From an uncultured Halieaceae bacterium (GTDB taxonomy: Bacteria > Pseudomonadota > Gammaproteobacteria > Pseudomonadales > Halieaceae): a DNA stretch of 6,698 bases. The translations under genes and the position numbers were made by a program. Positions 1 to 6,196 of the stretch are shown here, piece by piece (positions within the stretch are counted from its first letter, which is position 1; each line of letters begins with the position of its first letter). The stretch spans positions 1 to 6,698 of the forward strand of contig CALJFL010000116.1 in NCBI GenBank assembly GCA_938074135.1. Reading direction: 5' to 3'. The notes beneath the pieces were generated by a model that saw only the letters and a program-made list of their open reading frames with translations, ran no database searches and was not told the origin of the DNA.

Positions 1-708
1 TTCAGGGCGCCCCACCACAGCGCCAGCGCCGCGGCCCTGATCGGTGGCGGCAGCAAACCCCGGCCGGGCGAGATATCCCGCGCCCACGGCGGCGTTCTGT
101 TTCTCGACGAGTTGCCCGAATTTCCGCGCCACGCCCTGGAGGCATTGCGCGAACCGCTGGAATCCGGGTACATCACCCTGTCCAGGGCACTGCACAAGAT
201 TCGCTACCCCGCCCGATTCCAACTGGTGGCCGCCATGAATCCTTGCCCCTGCGGGCATGACGGTGACCCAGACAGGCAGTGTCGCTGCACGCCAACGCAA
301 ATCGAGCGCTACCGCGCACGCCTGTCCGGACCCCTGCTCGACCGCATCGACCTGCACATTCCAATGCCCAGGGTTCCAGCCCCTCTTTTGTTGCAGCAAG
401 AACAGGTTGGCGAGTCTTCACTTACGGTACGCCACAGAACATATAAGGCCCGGCAAAGGCAGTTGGCACGGCAAGGCCACCCCAACGCGGCGCTGCCCAA
501 CGACGCGGTCATCGCTGCCTGCCAGCTGACTGCGCCGCTGAGACAGTGGCTGGAAGACGCCGCTAACCGCCTGCAACTATCCGCACGGGCGCTGCACAGC
601 ACACTTCGGGTGGCGCGAACCATCGCCGACCTGGCCTCAGAAGAGGCGGTCACCGAGGCGCACCTTGGTGAGGCCCTGGCATTTCGCAACCCGCTGCTAC
701 AACAGTAA
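1..708 (+). CDS. comM: ComM/YifB-family AAA+ ATPase, C-terminal part (5' end outside window)
   Basis: The open frame enters from the left edge and ends at TAA 706-708, giving 235 visible residues. It starts inside the conserved FRAPHHSAS segment that follows Walker A. Next come the Walker B strand VLFLDE (visible residues 32-37), the sensor-1-like MNPCPCG segment with a four-cysteine cluster (C82, C84, C94, C96), and SGPLLDRID with a likely arginine finger (R115). The C-terminal Mg-chelatase-like helical domain occupies about 140-233 and contains a SARALHSTLRVARTIADL-like core. Family members are about 500 residues, so roughly 265 N-terminal residues (Lon-protease-like fold plus Walker A) are missing only because the window begins here. 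Family knowledge: ComM is a cytoplasmic hexameric helicase that promotes branch migration when incoming single-stranded DNA recombines during natural transformation; homologues also occur in bacteria not known to be transformable. The visible part has no frameshift or lost motif. The name is certain at family level; the role in this organism is inferred. Confidence 0.96.
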   Translation, partial: FRAPHHSASAAALIGGGSKPRPGEISRAHGGVLFLDELPEFPRHALEALREPLESGYITLSRALHKIRYPARFQLVAAMNPCPCGHDGDPDRQCRCTPTQIERYRARLSGPLLDRIDLHIPMPRVPAPLLLQQEQVGESSLTVRHRTYKARQRQLARQGHPNAALPNDAVIAACQLTAPLRQWLEDAANRLQLSARALHSTLRVARTIADLASEEAVTEAHLGEALAFRNPLLQQ

Positions 709-718
709 ACACGGCGCC

Positions 719-740
719 TGCCAGACCCCTGGCAACTTTA
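719..740 (+). terminator. Weak hairpin terminator candidate after comM
   Basis: A perfect 6-bp stem, TGCCAG (719-724) and CTGGCA (729-734) with loop ACCC, begins 10 nt after the comM stop. It is followed by ACTTTA, so the T-tract is short and interrupted. The position is right for ending comM transcription before the P450 promoter region. With such a poor T-tract it may act only weakly or be chance. Confidence 0.4.
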
Positions 741-765
741 CCCCTGCATCAATCTGTGCCAAAAT
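737..765 (+). promoter_or_regulatory. Weak sigma70-like promoter candidate for the P450 gene
   Basis: TTTACC (737-742, 4 of 6 matches to TTGACA) and CAAAAT (760-765, 4 of 6 to TATAAT) are separated by 17 bp. Transcription would start near 771-773, giving a leader of about 55 nt before the ATG at 827. Both boxes are weak, so this would be a low-activity or activator-dependent promoter if real. The -35 box overlaps the tail of the terminator-like hairpin. Confidence 0.25.
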
Positions 766-769
766 ACTA

Positions 770-791
770 CAAACTACTAGTCATTAGTTTG
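770..791 (+). promoter_or_regulatory. Inverted repeat, possible operator in front of the P450 gene
   Basis: CAAACTA (770-776) and TAGTTTG (785-791) are perfect 7-bp inverted arms around an 8-nt spacer that itself begins with part of a palindromic ACTAGT (776-781). The 22-bp span is AT-rich within GC-rich DNA and lies 35 bp before the P450 ATG, over the transcription start predicted from the weak promoter just upstream. The size and placement suit a dimeric repressor such as a TetR- or MarR-type protein, but no such regulator gene is in the window. As RNA the arms would form only a weak stem, so a DNA-level role is more plausible. Confidence 0.4.
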
Positions 792-826
792 CGCCGCAAA
801 GTCGCAACCACTGCACGGAGAAGACC

Positions 827-2080
827 ATGAGCCAGTGCCCTTTTGCCAATCTGCTGGACCCGGATACCTACGCCCAGGGCATGCCCTACCAGATGTTGAA
901 AGATATGCGCGAGACAGGCCCCGTATTGAGGATGGAGGACCCACTATCGGGTGTCCCGTACTGGGTGGTCACACGGATTGCCGAGCTGGACTACGTGTCC
1001 AAGAATCCCGCCCTGTTCTCCTCTGCCGAAAAATCCGCTTTCCCGATGGAGGCGGACGAGAGCATGGTCGAGATGCATCAGAACACCATCATCAACATGG
1101 ACCCGCCCCGACACCAGAAAGTGCGGCGCGTGGTACGCAATGCCTTTACGCCCAAACGGGTGGAGTCCTACGAACCCAAATTCCGGGAGCACGCCCGTAA
1201 AATTGTCGACAATGTCATCGCCAGGGGTGAGTGCGAATTCGTCGAGGAGGTGGCTGCCGAATTGCCGCTGATCGCGATTCTGGAATTGCTCGGTGTGCCA
1301 CTGGAGGACCGAAAAAAGTTCTTCGACTGGACCAACACCATGATCTTTGCCGATGACCCGGACATGATCACGTCTGAAGAAGAAGGCATGCTGGCCTCTC
1401 TCGAAGTTATTAAGTACGCCATGACAATCGCCGCCAGGCATCGCGAAGAGCCCATGGACAATATCACCGGCGCGCTGCTGGACGCCGAAATTGATGGGGA
1501 GCCCATGTCGGAAGACATGTTCGCCTGGATGTTCATCCTGATTTTAGTCGGTGGCAACGAGTCAACCCGCACCGTCATCGCCCAGGGCATGCGCCTGCTA
1601 ATGGAAAACCCGGACCAGCTGCAATACCTGGTCGACAATCCAGACAAGATAGGTGACGCCTGCGAAGAGATTCTCCGTTACAACACCGCCTTTATCTCCA
1701 TGCGGCGCACCGCTATGGAAGACCTGGAATTGGGCGGCCAGCAGATCAGCAAAGGCGACAAAATCATCCTGCATTACCACATGGTTAATCACGACGAACA
1801 TGTCTTCGGTGAGGACGCGATGACCTTTGATGTGCGTCGGGCGGAGCGTATGCCCGACCTCTACAACCAGCTGCGCTCTTTTGGTTTTGGCCAGCACTTC
1901 TGCATCGGCTCACATCTGGCACGACTGGAACTGCGCATCATGATGGAAGAGATCATCACGCGTCTGCGCAACCCGCAATTCGATGGCGAGCCGAAGTTTG
2001 CCCGCTCACTGTTCGTCAATGCCATGAAAGAAATGAAGATTACTTTCGACGCTCAGGCCGACAGCGCTAACGCCGCCTGA
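827..2080 (+). CDS. Cytochrome P450 (bacterial class I, CYP125/124/142-like)
   Basis: Soluble 417-residue haem monooxygenase, the normal length for bacterial P450s, with no signal peptide or membrane anchor. Visible landmarks in order: C-helix MDPPRHQKVRR (91-101; H96 and R100 likely contact haem propionates), I-helix VGGNESTR (241-248; acid E245 and S246 in the oxygen-activation positions), K-helix E281-x-x-R284, the RRTA segment (293-296), and the haem loop FGFGQHFCIG with thiolate ligand C359 followed by SHLAR. The sequence around LELGGQQISKGDK resembles sterol- and methyl-branched-lipid-oxidising CYP125/142 enzymes, so a steroid, terpenoid or fatty substrate is plausible but not shown. 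Electrons would have to come from a ferredoxin and reductase encoded elsewhere. The ATG at 827 is supported by GGAG at 817-820, 6 nt upstream. Its stop directly abuts the stop of the opposing CNNM gene. The CYP family number and the substrate remain open. Confidence 0.96.
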   Translation: MSQCPFANLLDPDTYAQGMPYQMLKDMRETGPVLRMEDPLSGVPYWVVTRIAELDYVSKNPALFSSAEKSAFPMEADESMVEMHQNTIINMDPPRHQKVRRVVRNAFTPKRVESYEPKFREHARKIVDNVIARGECEFVEEVAAELPLIAILELLGVPLEDRKKFFDWTNTMIFADDPDMITSEEEGMLASLEVIKYAMTIAARHREEPMDNITGALLDAEIDGEPMSEDMFAWMFILILVGGNESTRTVIAQGMRLLMENPDQLQYLVDNPDKIGDACEEILRYNTAFISMRRTAMEDLELGGQQISKGDKIILHYHMVNHDEHVFGEDAMTFDVRRAERMPDLYNQLRSFGFGQHFCIGSHLARLELRIMMEEIITRLRNPQFDGEPKFARSLFVNAMKEMKITFDAQADSANAA

Positions 2081-3112
2081 CTAACTCTCGCCGCGCAAGC
2101 GGCTGCGGTACTTGCTGCGCGCAAGCTGCTGCATGTCTTCGACAGTATCGCTCTCATCCATAATTTCGCGACCCAGCAGCGTTTCAAGGGCGTCCTCCAG
2201 CGTAACAATACCGGCGGTCTGGCCGTACCGGTCCTGCACCAGGAACATATGCTCACGCCGCTTGAGAAAGGTATCGAGCAGTTGCAGCACCGGCAATTCT
2301 TCCGATACCGGGTTCATGGGCGAGGCGATATCGGCCAGCGCGCTGTCGCCGCCACCATCGCGCTCGGCCTGCAACATCGCCGGGCGGAACACCAGCCCGA
2401 CCACCGAGTCGATATCGCCACTATAAACAGGAATCCGGGTGAAGGGGTTGTCGCCAAGCTGCGCCAGCGCAGCGCTTACCGTCAGATTGTGGTCCAGTGC
2501 AGTAACCACCGACCGCGGGGTCAAAATATCTTCCGTACGGGCTTCGCGCAGCACCAGGATATTCTCCAGCAGCTGGCTCTCCTGCGGCCCAAGTGCACCC
2601 TCTTTGGCACCCAGTTGGGCCAATGCCGAGAGTTCCTCGCGGCTGATGACAGATGCCTGGTGACTGGAAAAAAGGCCAGTCAGATGCGCCGAGATCCAGA
2701 CGAACGGAAACAATATCTTGACCAGCACCTGAATCACATAGGCCGAGGGCAAGGCCAACTGCTTCCAGAACGTAGCGCCCAGCGTCTTGGGAATGATTTC
2801 GGATAAATACAAAATCGCCAGGGTGAGCAGAAAAGCGATCAGGCTTTCCCATTTTTCCCCGAACACCTTGGCGGCCTGGGCACCGACGCCCGCTGCGCCC
2901 ATTGTGTGGGCGAAGGTGTTCAGAATGAGGATGCTGGAAATAGACTGGTCGAGGTCGGTCTTTACCTGCTTCAGGGCCTTGGCACGGCGCGGCTTGTTGA
3001 GCAGTTCACTTTCCACAAACGCCGGTGTCACTGACAGCAACACAGCCTCGAGGATAGAACAAAGAAATGACACACCGATCGCGATGACGAGATAGGTGAT
3101 CAACAAAGTCAT
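2081..3112 (-). CDS. CNNM/DUF21-CBS membrane protein (short CorC/HlyC-family relative)
   Basis: Inner-membrane protein of 343 residues. The N-terminal DUF21/CNNM transmembrane domain spans about 1-147 with hydrophobic segments near 3-27, 57-80, 90-111 and 119-147. It keeps the polar residues typical of the family: the SILEA motif (E22), the N65 region, and SEIIPK (E105, P108, K109). Two CBS motifs follow, about 195-250 and 262-318, the second ending in the usual GIVTLEDALETLLG segment. Family members are linked to Mg2+ and Na+ transport or Mg2+/Co2+ resistance; the CBS pair in this family binds adenine nucleotides. After the CBS pair only about 25 residues remain, so the C-terminal CorC_HlyC domain of the usual 420-450-residue form is absent. 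The start is fixed: an in-frame TGA lies 12 nt upstream of the ATG (3110-3112). The Shine-Dalgarno is poor (GGAT about 11 nt upstream). Transport direction and ion are not known. Confidence 0.92.
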   Translation of the reverse strand: MTLLITYLVIAIGVSFLCSILEAVLLSVTPAFVESELLNKPRRAKALKQVKTDLDQSISSILILNTFAHTMGAAGVGAQAAKVFGEKWESLIAFLLTLAILYLSEIIPKTLGATFWKQLALPSAYVIQVLVKILFPFVWISAHLTGLFSSHQASVISREELSALAQLGAKEGALGPQESQLLENILVLREARTEDILTPRSVVTALDHNLTVSAALAQLGDNPFTRIPVYSGDIDSVVGLVFRPAMLQAERDGGGDSALADIASPMNPVSEELPVLQLLDTFLKRREHMFLVQDRYGQTAGIVTLEDALETLLGREIMDESDTVEDMQQLARSKYRSRLRGES

Positions 3113-3147
3113 TGTTTTATTTCATCCGAGCCAATAAAAGAGCCCAC

Positions 3148-3153
3148 ATTGTA
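3148..3153 (-). promoter_or_regulatory. -10 box candidate for the CNNM gene
   Basis: On the minus strand this reads TACAAT, matching TATAAT at 5 of 6 positions, 35 nt before the CNNM ATG. It would give a leader of roughly 28 nt. No good -35 box is found 16-18 bp upstream of it, so the promoter is tentative. It is the best -10 match on this strand in the divergent region. Confidence 0.38.
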
Positions 3154-3284
3154 CCCAAAATTTCGTCGGCGTGAGCTTTCTCGACCAGCTTTCCCTGTCA
3201 GGCGGATTCACGGCACTCGGCGGCCATAGTGGCCAATAGCTCGGGTGGCTCGAAAACCGGGCTCCAGGGGCTGGCCAGCGATCA

Positions 3285-3326
3285 CTGAAAAATTCCGCCA
3301 ACCGCCAGGCACTGGAAGAATTTCAG
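3285..3326. repeat. Interrupted inverted repeat (hairpin) upstream of MscS-like gene
   Basis: Outer arms CTGAAA (3285-3290) and TTTCAG (3321-3326), middle arms TTCC (3293-3296) and GGAA (3314-3317), and inner arms GCC (3297-3299) and GGC (3308-3310) can pair to 13 bp. A 2x3 internal loop and a 3-nt bulge interrupt the stem. It lies just upstream of the -10-like box at 3338-3343. It could be a protein-binding site or a chance fold; it lacks the T-tract of a terminator in either direction. Confidence 0.3.
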
Positions 3327-3334
3327 CAGCCCTG

Positions 3335-3343
3335 TGCTAGGAT
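3335..3343 (+). promoter_or_regulatory. Extended -10 candidate for the MscS-like/rep unit
   Basis: TGC TAGGAT has the TGn extension directly before a hexamer matching TATAAT at 4 of 6 positions, 58 nt before the MscS-like ATG. No recognisable -35 is seen at 16-18 bp. Extended -10 promoters can work without a good -35, so it is possible but weak. Confidence 0.22.
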
Positions 3344-3401
3344 AAGCCACTGCCAAAGCGGCAGAATCCGGACGACTACAAGGTTAAAAAGCGAGCACCA
3401 C

Positions 3402-4190
3402 ATGGAGCAAATCAAGCCAATATTGATGAAGCTGGGGCAGTACGGCGAACTGATCATGACCGGAATGCTGGTCATGTTCGGCGGTATGATTGCCATTTTT
3501 CTGCTCTATCGGATGGCGACCGCACTGATCAAACCCGGTGGCACCTACGCTCGCCTCATGAAAGTTGCCTTCGGCGCCGTCTACGCCATGATCCTGGTAC
3601 TGACGGTGGTGTTGGCGGCAGATCGACTTGGCTATAACGTCTCGGGTCTGGCCGGCGTGGCCATTTTGCTGGTACTGGTCGGCGCCACCTTGTTTTTCTT
3701 CCTGATACCGTTCCTGCCCCGGCTGCCGTTTGTCACCGGCAATATGATTGAGGTCAGGGGTGTCATGGGCACCGTGGAAGCTATCACCGCCTATCAGACG
3801 GTCATCCGCAAATTCGACGGCCAGACTGTCTTCATGCCCTCGGCTATGGTCATGGCGTCGCCAATTACCAATTACACGCTGATCCCGCAGCGCAGGATCG
3901 AGCTCAATGTGTCGATATACCCCAACGACGACCTGCTCCGCGCCAAGTCCCTGCTACTGGAATTGATGAGCAGCCAGGAGCACGTACTCGAAGACCCGCA
4001 ACCGAGCGTGTTCGTCACTGGCATTGATGGCGAGAAGGCGAGCCTGGTAGCTTTCTGCTGGGTCGAAAATGCCAACTGGTTTGGCACCCGCGATGCGCTC
4101 TGGATCGCCGTTGCCAGTGCCTTCGAGAGTGAATCCAATGTGTCACTGGCCCTGCCGCAAATAGCTCTGCGCAACGACAATCACGCTTGA
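3402..4190 (+). CDS. MscS-family mechanosensitive channel-like protein, small form
   Basis: A 262-residue inner-membrane protein. Three hydrophobic segments (about 16-37, 52-73, 80-107) are followed by a cytosolic MscS beta domain (about 108-160) and an alpha/beta domain (about 161-256). The family signature is seen in PFVTGNMIEVRGVMGTVEAI (109-128), the dG-x-x-V-x-x-P segment DGQTVFMP (139-146), ITNYT (155-159) and the YPNDD turn (173-177). MscS channels open under membrane tension to release osmolytes on hypo-osmotic shock. Two features differ from E. coli MscS: the pore helix is hydrophobic and phenylalanine-rich rather than a Gly/Ala zipper, and the usual PN after the beta turn is PS (146-147). 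The ATG at 3402 is the first standard start in the frame; GCGAG at 3391-3395 is a weak ribosome site. The last codons overlap the TTG start of rep. Family membership is secure; channel activity is inferred. Confidence 0.9.
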   Translation: MEQIKPILMKLGQYGELIMTGMLVMFGGMIAIFLLYRMATALIKPGGTYARLMKVAFGAVYAMILVLTVVLAADRLGYNVSGLAGVAILLVLVGATLFFFLIPFLPRLPFVTGNMIEVRGVMGTVEAITAYQTVIRKFDGQTVFMPSAMVMASPITNYTLIPQRRIELNVSIYPNDDLLRAKSLLLELMSSQEHVLEDPQPSVFVTGIDGEKASLVAFCWVENANWFGTRDALWIAVASAFESESNVSLALPQIALRNDNHA

Positions 4191-6190
4191 ACGCCAACGA
4201 CCTCAATCCACGGCAGCGTGAGGCCGTGCGCTACATCGATGGTCCGCTTCTGGTGCTGGCCGGCGCCGGCAGCGGCAAGACCAGTGTCATCACCCGCAAG
4301 ATTGCCTACCTGGTAAACACCTGCGGTGTTAACGCCAGCCACGTCGCCGCCGTCACCTTTACTAACAAGGCAGCCCGGGAGATGAAAGAGCGGGTTGGAA
4401 AGCTGATCAAGGGCTCCGCCGCTGAGGGCCTTACGGTCAGCACCTTCCACCAGCTTGGCCTTAATATTATCCGCACCGAACGCAGGGAGCTCGGCCTCAA
4501 AAACGGTTTCTCTATTTTTGATGGCCAGGACAGCCATACCCTGATACGCGACCTTCTTATTCAGGAGCACGGCGCGGAAGGTGACCAGGCGGCCAGTATT
4601 CAGCAGCGCATCTCGCAGTGGAAAAACGATCGGGTACTACCTGAGCAGGCAGTTGAGGGTGCGACCAGCCCCGCCGACATGCTGTGCGCCCAGGCGTACC
4701 TGCGCTACAACCGGGCCCTGCGCGCCTATAACGCGCTGGATTTTGACGATCTGATACTGCTGCCCACCATTTTATTCGAGCAGTCACCCGACATCCTGGA
4801 ACGCTGGCAGCATCGCCTGCACTACCTGCTGGTTGATGAATACCAGGACACCAATTCCAGCCAGTACCTGTTGGTCAGGCAACTGGTGGGCAACCGCAGC
4901 GGTCTCACCGTGGTCGGTGACGACGATCAGTCAATCTATGCCTGGCGCGGGGCGCGACCCGAAAACCTGGTACAGCTGCAGGAGGACTTTGGCGGGCTGA
5001 AGGTCATCAAGCTGGAACAGAACTACCGCTCAACGTCGCGCATCCTGAAAGCGGCCAACGCACTCATTGCCAACAACGCCCACGTGTTCGAAAAACAACT
5101 GTGGAGCGAACTGGGCTACGGCGAGCCGCTGCGCGTTATTCGCTGCGCCGATGAAGTGCAGGAGGCAGACCAGGTCGTCGCGGAAATTCTCGACCACAAG
5201 CTGCGCAAGGGCACCCGCCTGGGCGACTACGCGGTGCTGTACCGGGGCAACCATCAGTCCCGCTTGCTGGAGGTGGCCCTGCAACAGCAACAGGTGCCTT
5301 ATCACATGAGTGGCGGTACCTCGTTCTTCGCTCGCAACGAGGTCAAGGACATCATGGCCTACCTGCGACTGGTCATGAATGAAAACGACGACAACGCCTT
5401 CCTGCGCGTCGCCAACGTGCCCAGACGTAAACTCGGCGCCTCCACGCTGGAGGCACTGGGTAACTTCGCCAAGGAACAGCGCTGCAGTCTCAACCAGGCC
5501 TGCGTGAGGATTGGCAGTGACAAACTCGCGGAAGTGAGCCTGCGACGCCTGCAGGAGTTTCACCAGTGGCTATCGACGGCTCGAGGGCGCTGCCAGGGCG
5601 AACGCAGTGTGTCGGGTATTCGTCAGATGATTCGCGATATCGATTACGAGGCATGGCTCAACCAACTCAGTTCCAGCGAAGACGTTGCCGAGCGGCGCAT
5701 GTCCAACGTTAACTTTCTCATTGATAGCCTGCAGCGGGTGATGAATGAGGAACAGGTCGGGCTGGACGAAGCGATCTCCAGGCTGGTGCTGCGCGACCTG
5801 CTGGAACAACAGGAAGAAGAGGAAGCCAGCGACGATTCAGTGCAGTTGATGACACTGCACGCGTCCAAAGGACTGGAATTTCCCCACGTCTTCATTGTCG
5901 GGATGGAGGAGCAGCTGCTACCGCACCGGGCCAGTATCGACGACGGTAACATCGAGGAAGAACGGCGCCTGGCCTACGTTGGCATTACCCGTGCGCGCCA
6001 GACCCTGTCGATGACGATGGCGCGCAAGCGGCGCCAGTTTGGAGAGACTATAAATTGCGAGCCCAGTCGCTTTATCGAGGAATTGCCGGCAGACGACCTG
6101 CAGTGGCAAGGGGGCGACGAAGACACTGCCCAAGCCAACGAGGAACGGGGCCAGGAGACCCTGGCCAGCCTGAAATCGCTGTTCGGCTAG
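4187..6190 (+). CDS. rep: ATP-dependent DNA helicase Rep (UvrD/Rep superfamily 1A)
   Basis: A 667-residue 3'-to-5' helicase that helps replication forks pass protein blocks and restart; E. coli Rep is 673 residues and similar along its whole length. Motifs in order: Q motif LNPRQ (6-10), Walker A AGAGSGKT (25-32), Ia TFTNKAA (57-63), II VDEYQDTN (216-223), III VVGDDDQSIYAWRGA (242-256), IV QNYRS (278-282), V LMTLHASKGLEFP (554-566), VI YVGITRAR (597-604). The Rep-specific segments LDFDDLILLPT and YRGNHQSR favour Rep over UvrD or PcrA. The start must be TTG 4187-4189: the frame is closed upstream by TGA at 4130-4132, with no ATG or GTG before the Q motif. TTG overlaps the stop of the MscS-like gene (TTGA) and no Shine-Dalgarno is evident, so translational coupling is likely. 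The C-terminus ends in SLKSLFG and lacks the final basic residues of E. coli Rep. Confidence 0.97.
   Translation: MNANDLNPRQREAVRYIDGPLLVLAGAGSGKTSVITRKIAYLVNTCGVNASHVAAVTFTNKAAREMKERVGKLIKGSAAEGLTVSTFHQLGLNIIRTERRELGLKNGFSIFDGQDSHTLIRDLLIQEHGAEGDQAASIQQRISQWKNDRVLPEQAVEGATSPADMLCAQAYLRYNRALRAYNALDFDDLILLPTILFEQSPDILERWQHRLHYLLVDEYQDTNSSQYLLVRQLVGNRSGLTVVGDDDQSIYAWRGARPENLVQLQEDFGGLKVIKLEQNYRSTSRILKAANALIANNAHVFEKQLWSELGYGEPLRVIRCADEVQEADQVVAEILDHKLRKGTRLGDYAVLYRGNHQSRLLEVALQQQQVPYHMSGGTSFFARNEVKDIMAYLRLVMNENDDNAFLRVANVPRRKLGASTLEALGNFAKEQRCSLNQACVRIGSDKLAEVSLRRLQEFHQWLSTARGRCQGERSVSGIRQMIRDIDYEAWLNQLSSSEDVAERRMSNVNFLIDSLQRVMNEEQVGLDEAISRLVLRDLLEQQEEEEASDDSVQLMTLHASKGLEFPHVFIVGMEEQLLPHRASIDDGNIEEERRLAYVGITRARQTLSMTMARKRRQFGETINCEPSRFIEELPADDLQWQGGDEDTAQANEERGQETLASLKSLFG
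6149..6166. repeat. Perfect 7-bp hairpin near the rep / RND convergent ends
   Basis: GGCCAGG (6149-6155) and CCTGGCC (6160-6166) form a perfect stem with loop AGAC. It lies inside the last codons of rep and about 30 nt beyond the stop of the opposing RND gene. No T-tract follows on either strand, so it is not a standard intrinsic terminator. It could stabilise the 3' end of the RND transcript, or be coincidental. Confidence 0.3.
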
Positions 6191-6196
6191 GGCCGG

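Larger units (their letters stand above)
3113..3401. other. Divergent intergenic region between CNNM and MscS-like genes
   Basis: These 289 bp hold no convincing gene. Contents seen: a -10-like box for the CNNM gene near the left end, an interrupted hairpin at 3285-3326, an extended -10-like box for the MscS-like gene at 3335-3343, and a small GGCCA-TAG-TGGCC inverted repeat at 3222-3234. A 22-codon GTG-started frame (3171-3239) exists but has no ribosome binding site and no recognisable product. The frame of the MscS-like gene stays open upstream to a TAG at 3237-3239 but contains no ATG, GTG or TTG there. Confidence 0.6.

Noticed and set aside
82..354. Cysteine cluster in ComM as a metal-binding novelty
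   Set aside because: The NPCPCG and C-x-C residues are a regular feature of the ComM/YifB family.
944..1441. Long antisense open frame of 165 codons inside the P450 gene
   Set aside because: It lies fully opposite a gene with all P450 motifs, has no recognisable domain, and long antisense frames are common in GC-rich DNA.
2249..2806. Plus-strand open frame of 185 codons across the CNNM gene
   Set aside because: It is antisense to a well-supported CBS/DUF21 gene, low in complexity of composition (Gln, Arg and His rich), and has no family resemblance.
3222..3234. GGCCA-TAG-TGGCC inverted repeat as an operator or terminator
   Set aside because: Arms of only 5 bp in GC-rich sequence, no T-tract, and no link to a promoter box.
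3171..3239. Possible 22-codon leader peptide starting at GTG
   Set aside because: No Shine-Dalgarno, no regulatory codon run and no attenuator structure follow it; length is within chance expectation.
5030..5563. Minus-strand open frame of 177 codons inside rep
   Set aside because: It is a shadow of the conserved helicase reading frame, with no ribosome site or recognisable domain.
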